Part shown: piece by piece, positions 24,896 to 33,686 of the stretch
Layout: every line of letters starts with the position of its first letter
How positions within the stretch are numbered: the first letter of the stretch is position 1
NCBI GenBank assembly: GCA_003223975.1
Contig: QHXS01000052.1
Location: forward strand, 1 to 38,516
Length of the DNA: 38,516 bases
Source of the DNA: Acidobacteriota bacterium
Lineage (GTDB): Bacteria; Acidobacteriota; Blastocatellia; Pyrinomonadales; Pyrinomonadaceae
Direction of reading: 5' to 3'
The notes under the pieces: model-generated
What the model was told of the DNA's origin: nothing
The model's database searches: none
Seen by the model: the letters and a program-made list of their open reading frames with translations, nothing else
Position numbers and translations under genes: made by a program

Positions 24896-25951
24896 CTACA
24901 TGGTGTCGGAGTCCGGATGTTCAAGGTGGCTTTTTACCGGCAAAACTATTTCATCGCCCTGAAATATCCAACCACGCCGCCAAAAGTAGACCAGCAAGAC
25001 CACAGCCACGATCGCCATAACGATCATCGTGACGAAATATCCATTCTTCGAGTGTAGCTCGGGCATGTTCTCAAAGTTCATTCCGTAAATTCCTGCTATC
25101 AGAGAGAGCGGCAATATTATTGCTGAAAGAACTGCAAGCGTTTTCATCACATCATTGGTTCGGGTTGCGATGACTGCGAAATGAATATCGAAGAGACTGC
25201 CCACAAGGTCGCGATAGCCTTCGGATAGGTCCGAGATACGCAGCAAATGATCGTGTACATCTCGAAAGAAGGGCAGAACGTTCGCCGGTATCTGTGGGAA
25301 TTCACCATGCGAAATGCGATATAACACTTCGAGTTGGCGAGCCGAGATACGTCGAAGCCTGGCAACACTACGCCGTAGGTCCATCACTTGCTCGAGAATC
25401 GCCGTATTGCTCTTTTTCATATCGAACACACGTTCTTCGAGTGTATTTATCTCATTGTCAAAGTCGTCGACGATCGGCATATACAGATCGACGATATTAT
25501 CCAGTATCTGGTGCAGAAGATATGCAGCACCGCGCCGGCAGGAAAAAGTGCTGGTGCGAATTTGCTGCTTCACTACCTTTATCGAACGAAACCGTTGGTC
25601 GTGATAGGTCACTACGTAGTTTTCGCCAAGATAGCCGTCGAGCTCTTTCGTAACAAAATTCGCAGGGCCGGTTTCGCCGGGTTTAATACCGTGTACAACA
25701 AAATAAAAATGGTCCGGGAACGCCTCAACTTTGGGCTGGTTGCGCGTCTCAAAACAATCTTCAACCGTGAGCGGGTGAAAATGGAAAACCTCGAGCATGA
25801 TGCGCCGGGCTTCCTCGATCTGTTCAGGGTGTTCGCCTAAAAGGTCGACCCATATTACCGAATCTTTTTCCCTGAGCAACGCCGGCAATTCAGAAGCGGA
25901 GAATCCTTCTTCGACCTTTTCGGCCCCATGCCTGTAAACGAAGATCTCCAT
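24896..25951 (-). CDS. corA: CorA-family magnesium/divalent cation channel
   Basis: Pentameric inner-membrane Mg2+ channel, 351 aa. A large cytosolic N-terminal alpha/beta domain (HPLTVEDCFETRNQPKVEAFPDHFYFVVHG) is followed by long stalk helices and two C-terminal membrane helices. The selectivity loop GMN is at residues 290-292 (IAGIYGMNFENMPE), and the C-terminus is basic then acidic. No SD stands before the ATG at 25951. It ends 1 base from the convergent DUF1835 gene. Confidence 0.95.
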   Translation of the reverse strand: MEIFVYRHGAEKVEEGFSASELPALLREKDSVIWVDLLGEHPEQIEEARRIMLEVFHFHPLTVEDCFETRNQPKVEAFPDHFYFVVHGIKPGETGPANFVTKELDGYLGENYVVTYHDQRFRSIKVVKQQIRTSTFSCRRGAAYLLHQILDNIVDLYMPIVDDFDNEINTLEERVFDMKKSNTAILEQVMDLRRSVARLRRISARQLEVLYRISHGEFPQIPANVLPFFRDVHDHLLRISDLSEGYRDLVGSLFDIHFAVIATRTNDVMKTLAVLSAIILPLSLIAGIYGMNFENMPELHSKNGYFVTMIVMAIVAVVLLVYFWRRGWIFQGDEIVLPVKSHLEHPDSDTM

Positions 25952-26328
25952 ATATATTGCCGTGGGCGATTATACCGAAGAACGATATGGAATCAATGTC
26001 GGTTCAACCAGGTAAGTCGAGATTCCCGGATCCGAGAAACGTGGCCGGATTACATTTATGCTCGTCACTTGAACTTGACCTTGCTATTTTGATGCAAACA
26101 TGCCACTCTAAACGGGTTAATCCTACTCTCGCGTCCGATTTGTGCGACGCGCTTCGTCTTGAACGGTTTTCGGATAAGTCAGAGAGCAGGCCATTGTTAG
26201 AACACCAGAAGTGCTCTCAGTAGTTATTGAGTATCCGAAACCCGGCATCCTTTCTAAAAAGCGAAAGATAAAAGCCTCGTTTCCAACTTCGCAGATCACC
26301 CGAACGATCGGGAAAGGAATAAATCAAA
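25952..26328. other. 377-bp gap between corA and the RRM gene with leader hairpins
   Basis: A TTG-initiated 88-codon frame (25957-26223) is open but begins 6 bases from the corA start, has no SD and mixed composition, so I do not call it. Toward the RRM gene there are two hairpins: GAGAGCA (26182-26188) with TGCTCTC (26212-26218), and CCCGA (26299-26303) with TCGGG (26308-26312), the latter directly abutting the SD (AAAGGA) of the RRM gene. No tRNA or other RNA gene seen. Confidence 0.5.
26299..26319 (+). promoter_or_regulatory. Hairpin abutting the SD of the RRM gene
   Basis: CCCGA/TCGGG stem with a 4-base loop ends one base before AAAGGA, the ribosome-binding site, about 10 bases ahead of the ATG. 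It could modulate initiation, for example by temperature or by the RNA-binding product itself. This is inferred from position only. Confidence 0.35.
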
Positions 26329-26685
26329 ATGAAACTCTACGTAGGAAATCTTTCCTTCAACACCACGAATCAGGACCTTAATGAACTTTTCGGCACAGTC
26401 GGAACGGTTCAGTCATCGAACATTATTGAAGACCGCGAAACCGGCCGCTCACGCGGTTTTGGCTTTGTCGAGATGTCGTCGCAGGCAGAAGGCCAGGAAG
26501 CGATCGCTCAACTCGATGGCAAAGAAGTTGACGGCCGTACCCTTAAGGTCAATGAAGCGAAACCGCAGACGGACCGAAATGGCGGCGGCGGTGGCGGACG
26601 CGGTGGTCGTGGCGGAGGTGGTGGTGGAAACCGCGGCGGATACGGCGGCGGTGGATACGGCGGCGGCGGTGGCCGCGGTTGGTAG
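26329..26685 (+). CDS. RRM RNA-binding protein with RGG/glycine-rich tail
   Basis: A 118-aa single-RRM protein like the cyanobacterial Rbp family and plant glycine-rich RNA-binding proteins. RNP2 is LYVGNL (residues 3-8) and RNP1 is RGFGFVEM (42-49), with the aromatic residues needed for RNA stacking (Y4, F44, F46). Residues ~84-118 are Gly-rich with RGG and YGGGG repeats, probably disordered and able to self-associate or bind RNA loosely. Such proteins are usually cold- or stress-induced; the long structured leader would fit. It has its own terminator, so it is a single-gene unit. Confidence 0.93.
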   Translation: MKLYVGNLSFNTTNQDLNELFGTVGTVQSSNIIEDRETGRSRGFGFVEMSSQAEGQEAIAQLDGKEVDGRTLKVNEAKPQTDRNGGGGGGRGGRGGGGGGNRGGYGGGGYGGGGGRGW

Positions 26686-26705
26686 TCCTAACCAATTAAA
26701 TCTAC

Positions 26706-26738
26706 AAAAAGCCCTGGCAAATCGCCGGGGCTTTTTTG
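26706..26738 (+). terminator. Intrinsic terminator of the RRM gene
   Basis: AAAGCCCTGGC (26708-26718) pairs with GCCGGGGCTTT (26724-26734), 11 bp with one G-T wobble, loop of 5, then six T overall (26732-26737). Strong, and 20 bases after the stop. Confidence 0.9.
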
Positions 26739-26828
26739 TTTCCAAACTTGTGCCCGTCGGATATGGCAGATCGTCGATTCACTGAATGTGAATTGCAAAA
26801 CGTAAACCTTAAATACAAAATATCGTAG

Positions 26829-27755
26829 ATGTCCGACACTGTTTCGGCGGAAGTAACGATCCGCGCCTCAAACGTTACAAAACGGTTTAGCGATTTTACT
26901 GCGGTCGAAGACCTCAGTTTCGACGTTCGAGCGGGACGTGTTTTTGGTTTTCTGGGCCCAAACGGCGCAGGCAAAACAACCACGATAAGAATGATCGTCG
27001 GGATCACAGCACCTGACCAAGGCACGGTCGAGTTGAACGGCGAAAGGATCTCATATCGACTGCAAAATCGGATCGGGTATCTGCCTGAAGAACGCGGGCT
27101 ATATAAGAAGATGCGGATCGTAGATCAACTACGTTATTTTGCAGCCCTAAAAGGCGTTGGCACAGCGGAGGCGGATAAACGAATTGATGAATGGCTTGGA
27201 CGGATGCAGCTTTCTGAATGGAAACGAAAACGGACGACTGATCTTTCGAAAGGTATGCAGCAAAAGATCCAATTTATCGCGACCGTGCTTCATGATCCCG
27301 AGGTTCTGATCCTGGACGAACCCTTTTCCGGGCTCGATCCGATCAATGTCGAGTTTTTGATGGATGTCATCGATGAATATAAAACTGCGGACAAGACGAT
27401 CATCTTCTCCACGCATTTGATGGAAACGGCAGAGAGGCTTTGTAAGGACATAATTTTGATCAACAAGGCACGGAAAGTTCTCGGCGGAAGCCTTCGCGAG
27501 ATCAAGGAGAGCTATGGCAAGAATCTTGTGGCCTTGCGGGGTTCGAACTTCGGTCCCCTATTGGGCGACCGGACCCTCGTTTCAAAGGTGGTTTCGAATG
27601 CTGACGATATTGAAGTGCAGCTTGCGAACGGGGTTTCGTCGGGAATCCTGTTGAAAAAACTTGTTGACGCAGGTTCTTCGCTCACCAAATTCGAAGAGAT
27701 CGAACCAAGTTTAAACGATATCTTCATCGAAAGAGTTAAAGGAACAGATGAATAA
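26829..27755 (+). CDS. ABC transporter ATP-binding protein (NatA-like)
   Basis: ATPase subunit of an ABC-2 exporter, 308 aa. Walker A GPNGAGKTTT near residue 44, Q-loop region NRIGYLPEERGLYKKM, signature LSKGMQQK near 139 (variant of LSGGQ typical of NatA-type exporters), Walker B VLILDEPFSGLDP near 158, and H-loop in STHLMETAE. The extra C-terminal ~80 residues are a DUF4162-like regulatory domain. It overlaps the permease gene by 8 bases (27748-27755). Substrate unknown; NatAB-type relatives export sodium or antibiotics. Confidence 0.93.
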   Translation: MSDTVSAEVTIRASNVTKRFSDFTAVEDLSFDVRAGRVFGFLGPNGAGKTTTIRMIVGITAPDQGTVELNGERISYRLQNRIGYLPEERGLYKKMRIVDQLRYFAALKGVGTAEADKRIDEWLGRMQLSEWKRKRTTDLSKGMQQKIQFIATVLHDPEVLILDEPFSGLDPINVEFLMDVIDEYKTADKTIIFSTHLMETAERLCKDIILINKARKVLGGSLREIKESYGKNLVALRGSNFGPLLGDRTLVSKVVSNADDIEVQLANGVSSGILLKKLVDAGSSLTKFEEIEPSLNDIFIERVKGTDE

Positions 27756-29100
27756 GTTTCTCGCGGTAGTGAAACACGAATACCGAAAGGTGGTATTAAA
27801 GTGGTCGTTTTTGATCGGCACTTTGTTGATGCCGTTTATTGCCATCCTGATCTCATTAGTACCGTTGATAATTTTCTCGATAAAGAGCGGCCCGACAAGG
27901 ATCGCAGTCGCCGACCAAACAGGCAACGTATTGGCGCGTTTGCAGAAAAATCTTTCTGCTGAGCGCATGATGGAAAAGGCAAAGGCTGCTACGAGCGAGC
28001 AATTCAAAAATATCCCGGCATCTCAACAAGACAAGATGCGGAATAATGCTGCGCAATTTATACAGGATTTCGTGATCGAACCGGTTGCAACCACAGGGAA
28101 GAGTGAGAGCGAATTGCGTAGCCAGGTGCTCGAACAAATAAATCGAGGTGAATTGGATGCCTATTTGATCATCCCGAGCGACATTGAAGATCCGAATGCG
28201 AAGTTTGAGTTCCGTTCGCGAAAGGGGAGTGACTTTATTTCCAACGATACTTTCACGGATGCTTTGAACGACGCCGTCCGCTCCCAACGGCTCTCGGATG
28301 CCCACATTGATGAGGCAAAGCTCGCGTCTCTGAACGAAAGGATAAATCTTGATTCGAAAGGTCTCGATGAAAGCGGGGTGGAAAAAGACAATTCGGCCGT
28401 GTTTGCAGCTTCTTTCGCGATAGGACTAATGATCTATGTGACGCTCGCGATCTACGGACAAGCGATAATGGGAGCCGTTGTCGAAGAGAAAGAGACAAGG
28501 ATCGCCGAGATATTATTTTCGTCCGCACGGCCATTTGAACTCATGATGGGAAAGCTTGTCGGCGTTGGGCTCGCAGGGTTGACCCAGTTTTCAATTTGGC
28601 TTGGCACAGCGGTTACTGTAATAACCGTGGCCGCGTTTCAAACAGACCTTGGCTCAATTCTTGGATCGTTGCCGGCGATATCGCCTCTGATGATCGCTTT
28701 GTTTTTGGGATTTTTTCTGGTCGGTTTTTTTCTCTACGCTTCGATCTTTGCGTTGATCGGCTCAATGGTCACAACCGTTCAGGAAGGCGGACAGTTCGCG
28801 TTCCCTCCGATCTTGATAATGCTCGCTGCTTTTTATTTCTGCTTTGCGGTGATCCGCGATCCAAACTCCTCCCTTTCATTCTGGGTCTCGATCGCGCCGT
28901 TCATGGCACCGATCACAATGCCGGTCAGAATACTTGCAGAAATGCCGCCTTATTGGCAGATCGGTCTTTCGTTTCTTACAAACATCGCAGCTATCGCTGC
29001 CCTCGTTTGGTTTGCCTCTCGCGTTTACCGTGTGGGAATGCTGATGTACGGCAAGCGGGCGACTATTCCGGAAATGCTTAAATGGATCCGACAGGCGTAA
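27748..29100 (+). CDS. ABC-2-type permease (NatB-like)
   Basis: Membrane partner of the ABC ATPase, 450 aa. One N-terminal helix (~18-48) is followed by a ~175-residue extracytoplasmic domain (GPTRIAVADQTGNVLARLQ..., QVLEQINRGELDAYLIIPSDIE) and then five or six helices clustered in ~220-435, as in NatB/CcmB-like ABC-2 permeases. The conserved VVEEKETRIAEILFSSARPFELMMGKLVG loop after the second helix is present. Start ATG lies inside the ATPase gene, so translation is coupled. The CYTH gene follows 6 bases after it. Confidence 0.92.
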   Translation: MNKFLAVVKHEYRKVVLKWSFLIGTLLMPFIAILISLVPLIIFSIKSGPTRIAVADQTGNVLARLQKNLSAERMMEKAKAATSEQFKNIPASQQDKMRNNAAQFIQDFVIEPVATTGKSESELRSQVLEQINRGELDAYLIIPSDIEDPNAKFEFRSRKGSDFISNDTFTDALNDAVRSQRLSDAHIDEAKLASLNERINLDSKGLDESGVEKDNSAVFAASFAIGLMIYVTLAIYGQAIMGAVVEEKETRIAEILFSSARPFELMMGKLVGVGLAGLTQFSIWLGTAVTVITVAAFQTDLGSILGSLPAISPLMIALFLGFFLVGFFLYASIFALIGSMVTTVQEGGQFAFPPILIMLAAFYFCFAVIRDPNSSLSFWVSIAPFMAPITMPVRILAEMPPYWQIGLSFLTNIAAIAALVWFASRVYRVGMLMYGKRATIPEMLKWIRQA

Positions 29101-29106
29101 ATTTAC

Positions 29107-29655
29107 GTGTCTATAGAGATCGAAAAAAAATATCGTCTTACCGAAGAACTTCGCTCGGAGGTAGTTGCAGCCCTTGACGAATTCGGCGCGAAGTTCATTT
29201 GTAATGACGTTGAGGAAAACATCATCTTTTCCAATGATCTGCTTTTTGAGCGCCGGGCGATGGTTCGGATCCGAAAGACCGCCGATCGATCAATGATCAC
29301 ATTTAAGCAGCGTACGGAATCGATCTCAGAAGAGAAGCAGCAGATCGAATATGAAACCCAGATCGAAGACGCAAACGCGGCGCGGTCGATCCTCGAAGGC
29401 ATTGGCTTGCGAAGGGTGCTGATCTACGAGAAAAAGCGTGCGACGTACAATTTTCGAAACGCAGAAATAGTCCTGGACGAATTGCCGTTCGGCTTGTTCA
29501 TGGAGATAGAGGGTCCGCTAACGGCGATCGCCGAGGCCGAAATGTTGCTGGGTATCGAAGACCTCGAAATTGAGCCGGAAACATATCCGCGACTAACCAC
29601 AAAATTTGGGGTAAAAAATGGAGATGTTATTGAATCCCGATTCCGAGAATCTTAA
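29107..29655 (+). CDS. CYTH-domain protein (class IV adenylate cyclase/triphosphatase-like)
   Basis: A 182-aa protein with the CYTH signature ExExK at E4, E6, K8 and alternating charged beta strands (MVRIRKTADRSMITFKQRT, VLIYEKKRATYNF, IVLDELPFGLFMEIEG) that build a triphosphate tunnel. Members are class IV adenylate cyclases, thiamine triphosphatases or inorganic triphosphatases; sequence here does not choose, although the FMEIEG strand is shared with the CyaB branch. It starts at GTG, 6 bases after the permease stop, hence likely in one operon with the exporter. Its TAA overlaps the TTAA of the convergent kinase stop (29652-29655). Confidence 0.85.
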   Translation: MSIEIEKKYRLTEELRSEVVAALDEFGAKFICNDVEENIIFSNDLLFERRAMVRIRKTADRSMITFKQRTESISEEKQQIEYETQIEDANAARSILEGIGLRRVLIYEKKRATYNFRNAEIVLDELPFGLFMEIEGPLTAIAEAEMLLGIEDLEIEPETYPRLTTKFGVKNGDVIESRFRES

Positions 29656-31613
29656 GTCTTTCTGGCAACCTCAACTATTGCCTGCGTAAAGGACTTCGGA
29701 TCGAATGGTTTCGCAACGTAGCGTTGAAATCCAGAAGCGAGAGCGCTGTCTTTGAACTCGCCGGTTGCAAACGCGCTGAGAGCGATCGCGGGAATGTTCG
29801 CGATCAACGGATTTAGCGACGCGCGGATACGCTTGATCATCGAGAGCCCGTTCTCTTCAGGCATTCCTATGTCGGATATGATGAGGTTTGGCGGCACTTC
29901 AAGGCTTTCAAGGATCTTTAGCCCGGCGGCGACGTTTTCAGCTTGATGCACCGTGGCACCCTTGTTTTCAAGAAAGAGTCGTAGAACTTCGCGCGAATCG
30001 TGCTCGTCTTCGACGATCAAGATCGTAAGGTCTGACAGAAGCTTTAGTGATTCGGAAGACGTCAAATCACCTGATGTTCGCTCTAATTTCGAGCTTTCGA
30101 GTACCGGCAGTGTCACGACAAAACGGGAGCCCTTGCCAACGCCTTCACTCTCTGCGTGGACGCGTCCGCCATGTCTTTCGACAAGCGTTCTAGCGATCGA
30201 CAGGCCCAGGCCCAGGCCGACACTTTTTCGTTCGCCTGCGCCGACTTGCGAAAATTGTTTGAAGATCGTGGGGAGCGAGTCCGAACTTATTCCTTCGCCG
30301 GAATCAGCGATCACAACTTCTACTTCCGAATTGGCGCTCGAAGCCGAAATCGTGACACATCCGCCTGGGGGCGTGAATTTGATCGAGTTCGACAGCAAAT
30401 TGCCAAATACCTGTTGCAGACGGTTAACATCGCCCATTACGTACGCCTTGCCGGGTGCGATCCGCATTTTATATGTCAGGCCGCGAGTTTCGAGCGAAGG
30501 CCTATGAGCGTCGACGACGTTTCGAACGACGGAAAAAACGTCGGTGGGCCGATATTCGAGGCGGATCTTGCCTGAAGCAACCCGCGCCGAATCAACAAGA
30601 TCATTTATCAACTTGGTCTGCATTCGTGCGCTCCGCTCGATCGTTTCCATCGCCTTACGACGGGTTTGATCGTCAACGTCTTTTGTGAGAAGGATATTCG
30701 ACCAACCCAGGATCGAATTAAGTGGCGCACGCAATTCATGCGAAACAAATGCAAGAAAAATGTCTTTTGAACGATTGGCCTCTTCGGCTTCGTCTCGCGC
30801 GGCTTTCTCACGTTTGTAAACAGAAGCGAGTTCTTCTGCCGCTCGCTTTTCGTCCGTGATCTTTCGTACCGCACCGACCATTTGCTCAGGCTTCCCGTCA
30901 GTGCCGAGAAACGACTTACCCTCGGCTGCGACCCATTCGATCGTTCCATCGGCAGAAACTATCCGGAACTCATTTTCATACCGATCACCTGCCTGGATAG
31001 TTTCGGTTAAAAACTCACGAACCGACGTTTGGTCATCCGGATGGACGATTTCGAGAAAGGCTGAAAAAGTGAGTTCTTTGCCGTGCTCGAGCCCCAGGAT
31101 GTCGCTGAATTGGCTCGTCGACCTAATAATATCTTCGCCAAAATTCAGATACCAGAGCCCGATCTTTGCACTTTCCGCTGCCAGAAGCAGGAGCGCGGCG
31201 GGTTCGTTGGGAGACGAATCTTGCAGAACAGCAGCTTCGGTTCGTCGGGCGCAAACAAGTAACCTGCCTTCATTTTCCGAAGGAATCAGGTTCAATTCGA
31301 GTGGGACCTTTACTTTAGAGCTCGCGCGAAATTCGACAAAAACGCGCGAAAAGCTGCCACTGAGCGCGTTTTTAAGTGCTTTCGTAACCGCGGCTGAGTT
31401 CGTTTCCGAAGACTGCCAAAATGCGGTCTCAGAGAAGACCTGGGATCGAAGTAAACGCGGCTCGACATTTGTTTTCTCGAATATCGAACCGGCTATTTCG
31501 ATTATACGGCCGCTGTCGTCGAGCAAACCATAAAGCTCGAATAGTCGGTTGAACACGATTTCAACCGTTTTTGGGAATTGTTCGTTTTGAGACATTTCAG
31601 CCGCGAAATTCAT
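29652..31613 (-). CDS. Soluble PAS-containing hybrid histidine kinase
   Basis: A 653-aa sensor kinase with no membrane segment. Residues ~1-140 form a PAS-like but divergent input region (LFELYGLLDDSGRIIEIAG). A clearer PAS domain with PAC strand is at ~150-265 (ILGLEHGKELTFSAFLEIVHPDDQ, GTIEWVAAEGKSFLGTDGKP). The phosphoacceptor H292 lies in FVSHELRAPLNSILG. The ATPase domain follows with NLLSNSIKF (N box), DSGEGIS (G1) and GLGLGLSIAR (G2). A C-terminal receiver (~535-650) has acidic EDEHD and phosphorylated D581 in LIISDIGMPEENG. There is no HPt, so the receiver may act as an output or a phosphate sink. It is divergent from an NtrC-type regulator. Confidence 0.93.
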   Translation of the reverse strand: MNFAAEMSQNEQFPKTVEIVFNRLFELYGLLDDSGRIIEIAGSIFEKTNVEPRLLRSQVFSETAFWQSSETNSAAVTKALKNALSGSFSRVFVEFRASSKVKVPLELNLIPSENEGRLLVCARRTEAAVLQDSSPNEPAALLLLAAESAKIGLWYLNFGEDIIRSTSQFSDILGLEHGKELTFSAFLEIVHPDDQTSVREFLTETIQAGDRYENEFRIVSADGTIEWVAAEGKSFLGTDGKPEQMVGAVRKITDEKRAAEELASVYKREKAARDEAEEANRSKDIFLAFVSHELRAPLNSILGWSNILLTKDVDDQTRRKAMETIERSARMQTKLINDLVDSARVASGKIRLEYRPTDVFSVVRNVVDAHRPSLETRGLTYKMRIAPGKAYVMGDVNRLQQVFGNLLSNSIKFTPPGGCVTISASSANSEVEVVIADSGEGISSDSLPTIFKQFSQVGAGERKSVGLGLGLSIARTLVERHGGRVHAESEGVGKGSRFVVTLPVLESSKLERTSGDLTSSESLKLLSDLTILIVEDEHDSREVLRLFLENKGATVHQAENVAAGLKILESLEVPPNLIISDIGMPEENGLSMIKRIRASLNPLIANIPAIALSAFATGEFKDSALASGFQRYVAKPFDPKSFTQAIVEVARKT

Positions 31614-31729
31614 GCCAGACTTCCATTTGTAGACCTCAGTTTACCAAAATGGCCGCTTTTAAGATGCGATATTTGGGCAAACGAACTACTGTTATATTGA
31701 CCGACGCCGAAGGAAGCGTGCGTTTTGTT

Positions 31730-31738
31730 TGATACAAT
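31730..31738 (+). promoter_or_regulatory. Extended -10 promoter candidate for the NtrC-type gene
   Basis: TGATACAAT fits TGnTAtAAT with one mismatch; no good -35 stands 17 bases upstream. Transcription would start near 31745, about 20 bases before the ATG at 31764. Confidence 0.38.
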
Positions 31739-31763
31739 CAATTTACACTAAGGTCCCAAATAA

Positions 31764-33272
31764 ATGGAAAACTCAATGCGTAAAGCACTGATCATTGAAG
31801 ACGATCCAGATACGATCGATCTGTTTTCCCACCAGTTAACGAGCGAGGGTTTCGAGGTTACGGGTGCTCAAACGGGAGCCAAAGGCCTCGAGAGGATCGG
31901 GAGCGAGGAATTCGATGTGATCCTTACCGATCTGAACCTTCCCGACATTAATGGGATCGAATTGGTTAGCCGATCACGTTCGATCGCACCTAATACTGAG
32001 ATCATAGTAGTAACCGGTAATGACTCTGCCGAAAAAGCCATTGAGGCGACGCGCGTCGGTGCCTTCGGTTACATTGTAAAGCCTGTTGATTTCGGTGAGT
32101 TGATGATCGACGTGCGCAACGCGGTCGAACGTCGGCAACAGTACAAGATCAACCAGCGACAGGCCGAAGAAATACGCTCGCTTCGAGGGCGACTTACCAC
32201 ACCCGAAGCATACGAAGGCGTCGTAGGCAGCAGTCGCGCGATGCAGCAGATCTTCGAGCTGATCGAAAACGTCGCTGATTCCGACGCGAATATCTTGATC
32301 CTTGGGGAGTCCGGTACAGGAAAGGAAGTGATCGCAAATGCGATCCACTACAAGAGTTCGAGGAACTCGAAGCCATTTGTGAAAGTGAATTGTTCCGCTT
32401 TACCGAAGGAACTCATTGAATCGCAGCTCTTTGGCCACGTAAAAGGAGCCTTTACGGGAGCAAATTCCGATAAGACAGGTTTCATTGGCCAGGCAAATGG
32501 AGGAAGTCTTCTGCTTGATGAGATCGCCGAAATGCCTGTCGATCTGCAGCCTAAGCTCTTACGCGTTCTTCAGGAGAAGGCATATCAGCCGGTTGGCAGT
32601 GAGAAGATGCGCGAAGCCGATTTTCGCCTGATCTGCTCGACCAACAGAGATCCGTTTGAGGCCATCAATGAAGGAATGCTTCGCGAGGATCTCTACTACC
32701 GAATCAACACTATCGAGATCCGGATACCGCCGCTTCGGGATCGAATGGACGATGTGCCCGTCCTCGCGGAATACTTCCTAAAGCAGTTCGGTGAGAAATA
32801 CGAACGGGCGAATCCGCGATTTTCGCCGAATGCATATGACCAAATGCTCCGTTATCATTGGCGAGGGAACGTTCGCGAACTTCAAAACAACATTGAACGT
32901 GCGTTGCTGCTATCTAAGAACGGTACGATCGAGCGTCTCGATCTGCCGACAAGCGATGAAAATTCGATCGTGCCGGCGAGCTCGGTCTCTCCGCTTAGCG
33001 AGAACAACGGCCTCAACCCTACCCATTCATTTGAAAACCTGTCTGAGCTCGAGATATTTGAGATCACTGGCAAAATGATCGTCGAGCGATTGCCCGAGAC
33101 GGCAAGCGACCAAGAGCGAAAGGATGTGTTTGGCGAGGTCGAAAGAAGCATCGCGAAGGCCGCTCTTGAACGGACACGCGGAAATAAGCAAGCCGCTGCG
33201 AATCTGCTTGGGATATATCGGCCGAGGCTTTACGGTATACTGAAAAGGCACAACATCGAAAAATCGGAATGA
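31764..33272 (+). CDS. NtrC-family sigma-54-dependent response regulator
   Basis: A 502-aa two-component regulator. The receiver domain (~6-125) has the acidic cluster E12-D14 and phosphorylation site D56 in DVILTDLNLPD. The AAA+ domain (~150-385) has Walker A GESGTGKE (~178-185), the sigma-54 contact loop GAFTGA (~229-234), Walker B-like GGSLLLDEIAEM, and an arginine-finger region (LREDLYYRI). The C-terminal Fis-type helix-turn-helix ends the protein (AAANLLGIYRPRLYGILKRH). It needs RpoN to activate its targets. The divergent hybrid kinase is the obvious candidate partner, though hybrid kinases often work through other proteins. Confidence 0.95.
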   Translation: MENSMRKALIIEDDPDTIDLFSHQLTSEGFEVTGAQTGAKGLERIGSEEFDVILTDLNLPDINGIELVSRSRSIAPNTEIIVVTGNDSAEKAIEATRVGAFGYIVKPVDFGELMIDVRNAVERRQQYKINQRQAEEIRSLRGRLTTPEAYEGVVGSSRAMQQIFELIENVADSDANILILGESGTGKEVIANAIHYKSSRNSKPFVKVNCSALPKELIESQLFGHVKGAFTGANSDKTGFIGQANGGSLLLDEIAEMPVDLQPKLLRVLQEKAYQPVGSEKMREADFRLICSTNRDPFEAINEGMLREDLYYRINTIEIRIPPLRDRMDDVPVLAEYFLKQFGEKYERANPRFSPNAYDQMLRYHWRGNVRELQNNIERALLLSKNGTIERLDLPTSDENSIVPASSVSPLSENNGLNPTHSFENLSELEIFEITGKMIVERLPETASDQERKDVFGEVERSIAKAALERTRGNKQAAANLLGIYRPRLYGILKRHNIEKSE

Positions 33273-33355
33273 GGCTTTGCACAGATTTTTGCCTCGATAT
33301 CTGTAGTTTTTGGACTCGCAGTTTGAACGAGGATTCTTGGACAGGAGAAAAAAAC

Positions 33356-33634
33356 ATGCTTGGAATTATCTGGCAACTGATCGTTGGTTTGATCGTTGGT
33401 GTTTTGGCAAGGTTGCTTTTGCCGGGACGTGAAGCGTTTCCGGCCGGGGCTTTGGGCTGGCTGTTAACGGCCTTGCTCGGTGTAGCCGGCGCATTCATCG
33501 GCAGCGTGATCGCACGCTCGCTATGGGCCGGTGAGAATTATGCTGCCGGCTGGATCATGTCGATCCTCGGAGCGATCATTTTGCTCCTGATCGTCCGTAT
33601 GATATTCGGGCGAGGCGGAACTACAGTGGTTTGA
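33356..33634 (+). CDS. GlsB/YeaQ/YmgE-family stress membrane protein
   Basis: A 92-aa small membrane protein (transglycosylase-associated family). I chose ATG 33356 with SD AGGAGA ahead of it; the open frame back to 33269 overlaps the NtrC stop and has no family sequence. Three hydrophobic segments (~3-20, ~27-50, ~58-82) and the family GALGWLLTALLGVAGAFIG and SILGAIILLLIVRM repeats are visible. Usually induced by general stress; a link to the adjacent sigma-54 regulator is only positional. Confidence 0.9.
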   Translation: MLGIIWQLIVGLIVGVLARLLLPGREAFPAGALGWLLTALLGVAGAFIGSVIARSLWAGENYAAGWIMSILGAIILLLIVRMIFGRGGTTVV

Positions 33635-33663
33635 TCACTGCAATCCGGCGTTGTGAAGTCGTG

Positions 33664-33686
33664 AGGGCGGCGAGTTGCGCCCTTTT
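33664..33686 (+). terminator. Intrinsic terminator of the GlsB-like gene
   Basis: AGGGCG (33664-33669) pairs with CGCCCT (33678-33683) with an 8-base loop, then TTTT. The right arm and T-tract run into the TAA of the convergent gene at 33685. Confidence 0.55.

Noticed and set aside
25957-26223. 88-codon plus-strand ORF between corA and the RRM gene
   Set aside because: Starts at TTG 6 bases from the corA start, lacks an SD, has mixed composition and no family look; overlaps promoter/leader region.
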